Source of the DNA: Parvularcula sp963922235
Lineage (GTDB): Bacteria; Pseudomonadota; Alphaproteobacteria; Caulobacterales; Parvularculaceae
Length of the DNA: 5,379 nt
Direction of reading: 5' to 3'
Assembly (NCBI GenBank): GCA_963922235.1
Contig: CAWUIJ010000171.1
Coordinates: 1 to 5,379, forward strand
Shown here: piece after piece, positions 1-4,828 of the stretch
How the letters are laid out: the number at the start of each line of letters is the position of its first letter
Position numbering within the stretch: position 1 is the first letter of the stretch
Notes under the pieces: generated by a model
Databases searched by the model: none
What the model saw: only the letters and a program-made list of their open reading frames with translations
What the model was told of the DNA's origin: nothing
Made by a program: the position numbers and the translations under genes

Positions 1-639
1 CCAGTCCACCTTGGCCTCGTCCGTGGTGATCTTTTTGGCGTAGGTCACACCGTCTTCGGGCTGAGGGCTCGCTTCCAGCCCGCCGCGCTCGAGCGCCGCC
101 AAGGCGCGGGGCAACAAGCTTGCACCCACGGGCGCCAATTTGTCGTGCAAGGATTGGTAAGTCTCATCCTCGGCAATCGGAACGGTTTCGGAGAGGAGGA
201 CAGGGCCAGTGTCGAGGCCTGCTTCCATCTGCATGACCTGAACGCCTGTGGCTTGATCACCTGCCATGATCGCCCTCTGGATCGGCGCGGCGCCTCGCCA
301 ACGCGGCAAAAGTGAGCCGTGGAGGTTCAGGCAACCATAGGCCGGGATATCGAGCACCGCTTGCGGAAGGATCTGGCCATAGGCGACCACGATCGCGACG
401 TCGGGCTCGAGCTCTGCGAGCGCCGCTGCTTCTTCTGGAGCTTTCATACTCGCCGGTGTTCGCACCTCGAGCCCGTACTCGGCAGCGAGCGCGCCGACGG
501 GTGAGGGCTGGAGCTTATGCCCGCGGCCACGTGGTCGCGGTGGCTGGGTGTAAACGGCTGCGATGTCGTGGCCGTTCGCGACCAACTCCGAAAGCGCCGG
601 GACCGCAAAGTCCGGCGTGCCCATGAAGACAATGCGCAA
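1..639 (-). CDS. fmt: Methionyl-tRNA formyltransferase, 3' end cut by window edge
   Basis: Fmt transfers a formyl group from 10-formyltetrahydrofolate to the amino group of initiator Met-tRNA in the cytoplasm. The frame is open from a TTG at 639 to base 1, giving 213 residues of a family that usually has about 305-315. The N-terminal formyltransferase domain is complete: the opening reads RIVFMGTPDFAVP, followed by TQPPRPRGRGHKLQPSPV (residues 31-48). The folate and catalytic segment NLHGSLLPRWRGAAP holds Asn105 and His107, and Asp143 lies in MEAGLDTGPV; these match the family's Asn-His-Asp triad. YAKKITTDEAKVDW (200-213) is the junction to the missing tRNA-binding C-terminal domain. I chose TTG because the family's conserved N-terminus begins exactly there and GGAG lies 8 bases upstream; the next ATG (624) would remove the first beta strand. 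Only 5 bases separate it from the def stop, so the two genes are very probably one operon with translational coupling. Confidence 0.96.
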   Translation of the reverse strand, partial: MRIVFMGTPDFAVPALSELVANGHDIAAVYTQPPRPRGRGHKLQPSPVGALAAEYGLEVRTPASMKAPEEAAALAELEPDVAIVVAYGQILPQAVLDIPAYGCLNLHGSLLPRWRGAAPIQRAIMAGDQATGVQVMQMEAGLDTGPVLLSETVPIAEDETYQSLHDKLAPVGASLLPRALAALERGGLEASPQPEDGVTYAKKITTDEAKVDW

Positions 640-644
640 CGGTC

Positions 645-1178
645 TTACTCCGCGGCCATGTTTGCGGTTTTTTCCTTCGCCTCTTTCTTGAGGCGCTTGA
701 GGATCCGCTCTCTTTTCAGGCGCGAGAGATGGTCGACAAAGAGAACACCGTCGAGGTGATCCATCTCGTGCTGAATGCAGGTGGCAAACAGACCCTCGGC
801 TTCGACGCGGCGAGGTTCACCTTCATAGTCCAAATACTCGACCACGCATTTGGCGGGCCGCTCCACCTCTTCGAAGGCTTCCGGGACAGAAAGGCACCCT
901 TCTTCGTAAGGCGCGGTCTCTTCGGTCGGTTCGAGGATCTTTGGGTTCACGAAGTAGCGCGGCTGCGGTTCTTCTTCTTCGCTGCGGGCCAGATCCATCA
1001 CGATGATCCGAAGCGGGACACCCACCTGGATCGCCGCGAGGCCAATTCCCGAAGCGGCATACATCGACTCCAGCATATCATCCATGAGCGCGCGTGTTTC
1101 ATCGGTGACCTCAGTCACGTCTTTGGACACCTCGCGCAGACGCGGGTCGGGGACAGTCAGAATCTCTCGTACAGCCAT
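645..1178 (-). CDS. def: Peptide deformylase
   Basis: This metal-dependent hydrolase removes the N-formyl group from nascent proteins at the ribosome exit. The 177 residues match the usual length of type I deformylases. All three signature motifs are intact: GIGLAAIQ at 44-51 (motif I), EGCLSVP at 93-99 with the metal ligand Cys95, and QHEMDHLDG at 136-144 with metal ligands His137 and His141 and catalytic Glu138. The C-terminus (153-170) is a basic, lysine/arginine-rich helix, in line with the ribosome-contacting tail of this family. The ATG at 1178 fits the conserved MAVREILTVPDPRLR start. No Shine-Dalgarno sequence precedes it, and the -10-like element lies only 6 bases upstream, so the mRNA may be leaderless. 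def is the first gene of the def-fmt unit and is divergent from the RmuC-like gene. Confidence 0.98.
   Translation of the reverse strand: MAVREILTVPDPRLREVSKDVTEVTDETRALMDDMLESMYAASGIGLAAIQVGVPLRIIVMDLARSEEEEPQPRYFVNPKILEPTEETAPYEEGCLSVPEAFEEVERPAKCVVEYLDYEGEPRRVEAEGLFATCIQHEMDHLDGVLFVDHLSRLKRERILKRLKKEAKEKTANMAAE
648..651 (-). promoter_or_regulatory. Ribosome binding site of fmt, inside the end of def
   Basis: On the minus strand GGAG is read at 651-648, with 8 bases between it and the TTG at 639. It overlaps the last codon and touches the stop codon of def. This site decides the fmt start in favour of TTG over the ATG at 624. It also suggests that ribosomes finishing def restart on fmt. 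Confidence 0.6.
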
Positions 1179-1184
1179 GATTTT

Positions 1185-1213
1185 GAACTAAGTACAGGCG
1201 GCCCAGGGGTCAA
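1185..1213 (-). promoter_or_regulatory. Candidate promoter of def-fmt
   Basis: Read on the minus strand, TTGACC (1213-1208) is separated by 17 bases from TAGTTC (1190-1185). The -35 element matches TTGACA at 5 of 6 positions. The downstream element is poor against TATAAT. Read with two upstream bases as CTTAGTTC, it fits the Caulobacter-type vegetative element GCTANAWC at T, A, W and C, and the preceding TTGACCC plus 14-base spacing also fits that consensus. Transcription would start about 7 bases on, at or next to the A of the def ATG. This is pattern reading only. Confidence 0.42.
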
Positions 1214-1260
1214 TCCGCAAGCGCGTTTGACTGAGAACAGGACGGCTCATGGAGTGATTA

Positions 1261-1284
1261 CAACCTATGCGATTGGCATAGTTG
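1261..1284. repeat. Inverted repeat, operator-like, between def and the RmuC-like gene
   Basis: CTATGC (1265-1270) and GCATAG (1276-1281) form a perfect 6-base inverted repeat around GATTG. With one bulged C at 1264 the pairing extends through CAAC/GTTG to give nine pairs over 24 bases. The right arm runs into TTGAGA, the -35 candidate of the plus-strand promoter, a usual place for a repressor site. The surrounding bases are noncoding. No regulator family can be named from the sequence. Confidence 0.35.
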
Positions 1285-1309
1285 AGAACGTCTCTCGCCA
1301 CGCTACTGT
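1282..1309 (+). promoter_or_regulatory. Candidate promoter of the RmuC-like gene
   Basis: TTGAGA at 1282-1287 matches the -35 consensus at 5 of 6 positions. After 16 bases follows TACTGT (1304-1309), within GCTACTGT, which shares GCTA with the alphaproteobacterial vegetative -10 element. Transcription would begin near 1316, leaving a 5' leader of about 80 bases to the ATG at 1397, or about 180 to the ATG at 1496. The -10 match is weak. Confidence 0.28.
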
Positions 1310-1362
1310 TTTAATGTCATAAAAACCTTGGTCGCGCGCGGCCAGGGGTACAGTTTTTGCTG

Positions 1363-1377
1363 CTCAGACCATCTGAG
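1363..1377. repeat. Short inverted repeat in the 5' leader of the RmuC-like gene
   Basis: CTCAGA (1363-1368) and TCTGAG (1372-1377) are perfect inverse complements around CCA. The repeat lies just upstream of the candidate starts at 1382 and 1397. In RNA it would be a 6-pair hairpin with a tight three-base loop. No run of T follows it, so it is not a convincing terminator. Its role is unknown. Confidence 0.25.
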
Positions 1378-1396
1378 TGGGATGTGGTGGTGGAGT

Positions 1397-3376
1397 ATGG
1401 CACGATTTTGGAAGCCATCTCATTTGCAGGCGGACTCCATCATCGATGAGATGATGGCGGAAGCCGAGCAGCAATTGGTGAGGACGGGGCCGTACATGGA
1501 CAACAGCGACCTGACAATTTGGCTGATTATTGCCGCGGCAATTCTTCTTGTGATTGCGGCGCTCGCCGTTCTTTGGGGGCGAAGCAATCGCGATCCTGAA
1601 GACTTCGATCGTGACCGCGATCTCTTCCACGATGACGACGATGATTTTGGTCATCGCCCTGGTGACTCGATGAATGTGAAGGACGAGTTTTCGTCCATTC
1701 GGATTTCCCGCGAAGACGATGGCGATGAAGAGACCACCCTCTCGCGCGAGCCGGGTCCTCTGATGTCGGTCAATGGTGCCGACTTTGTGGACGAAGAGCC
1801 GGCCAATGTGGTGCCGCTGCGCGCTGCCGAAGCGACGCGCGAGCCACTGGTGGCCGCCCAGCACGCTGAGAGCGCCGATCTGCCTCAAGAGCAAATCACC
1901 ACGGCGTCTGCCGATTATGATTATGGCAGCGTGGCGAGCACCCCGCTTGAGCGCACGATGCCGCCAGCTGATACCGGATGGACGCCTGCTGAAGGCTTCA
2001 CCCAGCACGAAGCCAACTATTCAGGCGGTTCAGATGATGACGTGCCGTATGTGGCTCCATTCATCCGTGATTACATCAATGCCGCTGAAGGACGTCAGTC
2101 TTTGCGGATCGATGAGCTCCGGAATGATGTGCGCCGCCAGCTGAGCATGATGAAGGATGAACAATCGAGCCGTCTCGATCTCTTCCTCTCATCGATGGAT
2201 CGCAAACTCGACGCTCGTCCAGCCGCCAGTTTCGGCAGTGAGTTCGACGATGGTTCGACGACCCGCCGCCGCTTTGAGGGCCTCTCGAATTCGATTGAGC
2301 GGATCACGCAAAGCCTTGAGCGCCAGGGCGAGCGTCTGGCGGAACTGAGCCAGTCCTTTGATAGCCGTATGGCTGACGTGGCGCCGCTTCGGACCGATGT
2401 GCGGTTGCTCCACGAAGACGTGCGCGGTTTCAAAGAAGACGCTGATATCAGCAATGCATCGATGAGTGAGCTGCGCAGTCAACTCGAGACCTTGCAGGAA
2501 GACTTCGGTCGTCTTGAGCGCAATTTCCTTGAGCGCGCAGAGGCTGACACCAGTGCTGTCAGCATGCGGCTGAGTGACGTGGTGCGCGGAACGCTCGACG
2601 ACGATGCGTATGATCTGAATGCGAAGCTTTCAAACGGGCATGCGGCCGACTGCGTGATCTACCTTAAAGGTGGTCGCAGCAAGGTCGCGATCGATGGCCG
2701 TTTCCCGGTGGAGACCTTCAACCGTCTTCCGTCGCGCGACGCGGTTCGTAAGAACCTGCCGCAAGCTAAGGCGGGCGAGGACGAGTTCCGTCGTACGGTG
2801 CTGCGCGCGATCTTCAGTTGTGCTGATCGCTGCATTGTGGCCGGTGAGACGACCGATAGCGCGATCCTCTTCATGCCGTCGGAAGCTGCGTACACGATCC
2901 TTCATGATCGTTTCCCAGACCTGGTTCGGGACAGCCACCGTGCGCGCGTATGGTTGACCTCTCCATCGACATTGATGGGAACGCTCAATCTGCTCCATAA
3001 TGTTCTTCCGGGCGGTGACGATTATAGCTCATCCTACGGCGACGATTTTGATGATGGGTCAGATGGGCCTTTCTATGCCGGCCCACAGGAGCGCGCGCGC
3101 TCGCGTGGTCTCTCCAGCGAGGAAGCTGCGCTTGAGCGCCGTCTCCGCCAGCTGCGTGAGCAAGAGCAAGCCATCTCGGACGAACTCGAGCGTGCACGGG
3201 GCGCGGGCCAAACCCAAACGCGCCGGTATCGTCAGGAGCCTTCGGTTCGTCGCTCTGAAGACGACTTTGAAGCACGGCTCGAGCGGTTCGCCTTTGATAT
3301 CGACGAAGGTCGCGACCTGACAGACACCGAGCCACGTCCATCATTCCGGGACGATCGCGACGACGAGCTCCGCTAA
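1397..3376 (+). CDS. RmuC-like membrane-anchored coiled-coil protein, probably nuclease-inactive
   Basis: From the ATG at 1397 the protein has 659 residues; E. coli RmuC has about 475. Order of parts: one membrane helix (about 39-60, LTIWLIIAAAILLVIAALAV); a strongly acidic low-complexity stretch (about 65-110, including HDDDDDFGH); a linker; coiled coil (about 236-385); an RmuC-type core (about 390-545); a second short coiled coil (about 574-602); and a charged tail. The core is recognised by VAIDGRFPVETFNRL (430-444), which aligns with the family's IDSKFPLEDYQRL, by AILFMPSEAAYTIL (489-502) and by SPSTLMGTLNLLHNVLP (522-538). RmuC proteins belong to the PD-(D/E)XK nuclease superfamily and are linked to limiting DNA rearrangements. 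Here the expected lysine is Arg435 and the conserved WGE segment is not visible. The start is uncertain: 1496 has GAGGA 11 bases upstream and begins right before the membrane helix, but codon third positions look coding upstream of it. Position next to def supports RmuC ancestry. Confidence 0.72.
   Translation: MARFWKPSHLQADSIIDEMMAEAEQQLVRTGPYMDNSDLTIWLIIAAAILLVIAALAVLWGRSNRDPEDFDRDRDLFHDDDDDFGHRPGDSMNVKDEFSSIRISREDDGDEETTLSREPGPLMSVNGADFVDEEPANVVPLRAAEATREPLVAAQHAESADLPQEQITTASADYDYGSVASTPLERTMPPADTGWTPAEGFTQHEANYSGGSDDDVPYVAPFIRDYINAAEGRQSLRIDELRNDVRRQLSMMKDEQSSRLDLFLSSMDRKLDARPAASFGSEFDDGSTTRRRFEGLSNSIERITQSLERQGERLAELSQSFDSRMADVAPLRTDVRLLHEDVRGFKEDADISNASMSELRSQLETLQEDFGRLERNFLERAEADTSAVSMRLSDVVRGTLDDDAYDLNAKLSNGHAADCVIYLKGGRSKVAIDGRFPVETFNRLPSRDAVRKNLPQAKAGEDEFRRTVLRAIFSCADRCIVAGETTDSAILFMPSEAAYTILHDRFPDLVRDSHRARVWLTSPSTLMGTLNLLHNVLPGGDDYSSSYGDDFDDGSDGPFYAGPQERARSRGLSSEEAALERRLRQLREQEQAISDELERARGAGQTQTRRYRQEPSVRRSEDDFEARLERFAFDIDEGRDLTDTEPRPSFRDDRDDELR
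1437..1457. repeat. Inverted repeat at the 5' end of the RmuC-like gene
   Basis: CCATCATC (1437-1444) and GATGATGG (1450-1457) form a perfect 8-base inverted repeat around GATGA. It covers the ATG codons at 1451 and 1454. If translation starts at 1397 it encodes the segment SIIDEMMA. If translation starts at 1496 it lies in the leader and could form an RNA hairpin. The coding reading is somewhat more likely, so its function is uncertain. Confidence 0.3.
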
Positions 3377-4620
3377 GCGCTCTCGGTTTCGAGAGCGAGC
3401 ATCTCGTCATAACTCGGCCGCCTACGGATGACCTTGTACTGGTCGCCATCGACCAAGACTTCGGGCACCAGCGGCCGAGAATTGTATTGAGATGCCTGCA
3501 CGGCGCCGTAAGCACCAGCGGTACCAAAGGCGAGAAGGTCGCCTGCTTCTGGTGCCACTAGTGTCGCGTCAGCTGTGAATTGATCGGTGCTTTCGCACAC
3601 AGGCCCGACAATGGTCGTGGTGACATCTTCACCATTCTTATCGGTACCAGGAAGAATGCGATGCTGGGCGCCATAGAGCGCAGGCCGGATGAGGTCATTC
3701 ATCGCGGCATCCACCACGGCAAAGCTTTTGGTCGTCTGCGTTTTGGTGAGGGTTACACGGGTCAAAAGAATGCCCGCATTCCCAGCGATCACACGTCCGG
3801 GCTCCAAAATCAGCTGCACACCAAGGGGCGCTGTCACTTTGGTCAAGCGCTCGGCATAGGCTGACGGAAGAGGGGGGATTTCACCATCTTTGTACGGAAC
3901 GCCAAGGCCCCCGCCGAGATCGAGCCTCGTGATGGCAAACCCTTCCTCACGAAGACGCTCAACAAGGCCCACAGCGCGCTCAGCGGCTCGCTCAAAGGGC
4001 TCAAGTGACGTGATCTGTGAACCGATATGCAGATCGAGGCCCGAGGGATCGATACCAGGAAGGCTGCGCGCAAGCTCATAGCTCTCAAGCGCCCGGTCCC
4101 AGGGGATCCCGAACTTATCGTCGGCCTTGCCGGTTGAGATCCCGGGATGGGTCTCGGCATCGACATCCGGGTTGATCCGCAGTGCGACGGGTGCCGTCTT
4201 GCCAAGCTCTTGGGCGACATCCGACAGCATGCGGAGTTCAGCTTCGCTCTCGACATTGAACTGCAGGATCCCAGCGTCCAGCGCGGCAGCCAGCTCGTCT
4301 TTCTTTTTGCCGACGCCCGAGAAGACGATATTCTTTGGATCGATTCCCGCGCGCAAGGCGCGGACCAACTCGCCGCCCGAGACGACATCGGCGCCCAGAC
4401 CTTCTTCGCGCAAAAGGGTGAGGACGGAGAGGTTGCTCAGCGCTTTGACGGAGAATGCAACCACCGTTCCCTCGGGAAAGGGGTCCTTAAAGACACGCGC
4501 ATGGCGCCGCAGGGTCGCTGCGGAGTAGATATAACAGGGCGTACCCACCTCGTCGGCGATGCGGCTGACCGGCACATCCTCCGCATGAAGAGTGCCGTCC
4601 CGAAGAGCAAAATGATGCAT
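3373..4620 (-). CDS. lysA: Diaminopimelate decarboxylase
   Basis: LysA decarboxylates meso-diaminopimelate to L-lysine, the last step of lysine synthesis in the cytoplasm, using pyridoxal phosphate. The 415 residues fit the family (about 415-425) and the key residues are all present: Lys59 in FSVKALSN binds PLP; His198 in HIGSQI stacks on the cofactor; GGG at 236-238 and EPGR at 273-276 bind phosphate and substrate; GPVCES at 339-344 carries the catalytic Cys342 from the partner subunit; Tyr371 lies in GTAGAYG. The ATG at 4620 gives the family-typical N-terminus MHHFALRDGTLHAEDV. The frame stays open for 90 more codons upstream, but that part runs through lptM in another frame and has no LysA similarity. 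GAGA about 6 bases before the ATG may serve as ribosome site. It follows lptM by 8 bases and shares its promoter by inference. Confidence 0.97.
   Translation of the reverse strand: MHHFALRDGTLHAEDVPVSRIADEVGTPCYIYSAATLRRHARVFKDPFPEGTVVAFSVKALSNLSVLTLLREEGLGADVVSGGELVRALRAGIDPKNIVFSGVGKKKDELAAALDAGILQFNVESEAELRMLSDVAQELGKTAPVALRINPDVDAETHPGISTGKADDKFGIPWDRALESYELARSLPGIDPSGLDLHIGSQITSLEPFERAAERAVGLVERLREEGFAITRLDLGGGLGVPYKDGEIPPLPSAYAERLTKVTAPLGVQLILEPGRVIAGNAGILLTRVTLTKTQTTKSFAVVDAAMNDLIRPALYGAQHRILPGTDKNGEDVTTTIVGPVCESTDQFTADATLVAPEAGDLLAFGTAGAYGAVQASQYNSRPLVPEVLVDGDQYKVIRRRPSYDEMLALETESA
3378..3397. terminator. Hairpin at the convergent gene ends, possible bidirectional terminator
   Basis: CGCTCTCG (3378-3385) and CGAGAGCG (3390-3397) are perfect complements around a GTTT loop. 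The hairpin begins one base after the stop of the RmuC-like gene and lies within the last codons of lysA (residues about 408-415). A stem of eight pairs right after a stop codon suggests a 3' end signal. No T run follows on either strand, so it is not a classical intrinsic terminator and may instead protect or pause transcripts. Confidence 0.4.
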
Positions 4621-4628
4621 GGCTGTCT

Positions 4629-4754
4629 CTAGCTCAGAGCGGCGCTCGTGCTTTCCTTCTCTGGCGGGGGCGGCGGCACATCGAGCGGCGCGCGCTTCCC
4701 ACAAGAAGCGACCAACAGCAGGGCGAAAAGGAGAGCTGACAAGCGTGTGATCAT
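4629..4754 (-). CDS. lptM: Small LptM-type (YifL-like) outer-membrane lipoprotein
   Basis: This 41-residue gene runs from ATG at 4754 to TAG at 4629. It opens with a lipoprotein signal peptide: Arg4, a hydrophobic stretch (residues 5-16) and the lipobox VASC with the acylated Cys18. The mature part starts CGKRAPLDVPPPPP, which fits the CG..GPL..PP pattern of the YifL/LptM family, followed by a short polar tail. In E. coli LptM binds the LPS translocon LptD-LptE and favours its oxidative maturation; the same role here is inferred. A tiny lipoprotein immediately upstream of lysA is a widespread proteobacterial arrangement, commonly with argH before it, which strongly supports the call. The mature part is short for the family. 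No Shine-Dalgarno sequence precedes the ATG. The end of the gene carries the probable lysA ribosome site. Confidence 0.88.
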   Translation of the reverse strand: MITRLSALLFALLLVASCGKRAPLDVPPPPPEKESTSAALS

Positions 4755-4760
4755 TGCGGC

Positions 4761-4789
4761 GCACTAGCACGTGGCCAGCTGGACCCCAA
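4761..4789 (-). promoter_or_regulatory. Candidate promoter of lptM-lysA
   Basis: Read on the minus strand, TTGGGG (4789-4784), a 17-base spacer and TAGTGC (4766-4761). With two more bases the -10 reads GCTAGTGC, sharing GCTA and the final C with the alphaproteobacterial vegetative element GCTANAWC. Six bases separate it from the lptM ATG, the same geometry as at def, so the transcript would begin at or next to the start codon. The -35 match is only moderate. Confidence 0.33.
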
Positions 4790-4800
4790 GGCACCATAAT
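4772..4800 (+). promoter_or_regulatory. Candidate promoter of the TlpA-like gene
   Basis: TGGCCA at 4772-4777 (4 of 6 against TTGACA), a 17-base spacer and CATAAT at 4795-4800 (5 of 6 against TATAAT). Transcription would start near 4807, a few bases before the ribosome site. It overlaps the opposite lptM promoter candidate by 18 bases, so the two could not easily be occupied together. The palindromes CACGTG (4768-4773) and CCAGCTGG (4775-4782) lie within this overlap. Confidence 0.35.
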
Positions 4801-4812
4801 GCCCCGCAGAAT

Positions 4813-4818
4813 AAGGAG
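4813..4818 (+). promoter_or_regulatory. Ribosome binding site of the TlpA-like gene
   Basis: AAGGAG lies 10 bases before the ATG at 4829. It is the clearest Shine-Dalgarno sequence in the window and fixes this start against the in-protein ATG codons at 4871, 4877, 4880 and 4889. Confidence 0.7.
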
Positions 4819-4828
4819 AGTGATCACC

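Noticed and set aside
729..1322. Plus-strand open frame of 197 codons antisense to def
   Set aside because: It mirrors the def coding sequence, has no ribosome site or recognisable domain, and def is certain on the other strand.
1308..1325. TTTTA/TAAAA imperfect palindrome as a terminator or operator
   Set aside because: Only five A/T pairs around six bases, likely to occur by chance in an AT-rich intergenic stretch.
1330..1343. GC-rich near-palindrome GGTCGCGCGCGGCC
   Set aside because: It has no loop, needs a T-G mismatch, and CG-rich runs are common in this sequence.
1364..2008. Minus-strand open frame of 214 codons opposite the RmuC-like gene
   Set aside because: Its Ile/Val/His-rich segments are the reverse complement of Asp/Asn/His-rich codons; no start signal and no family resemblance.
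2985..3527. Minus-strand open frame of 180 codons across the ends of the RmuC-like gene and lysA
   Set aside because: It is arginine-rich, has no motif, and overlaps two well supported genes, as expected for a shadow frame in GC-rich DNA.
4147..4632. Plus-strand open frame of 161 codons antisense to lysA
   Set aside because: Antisense to the best conserved part of LysA, with no independent signal.
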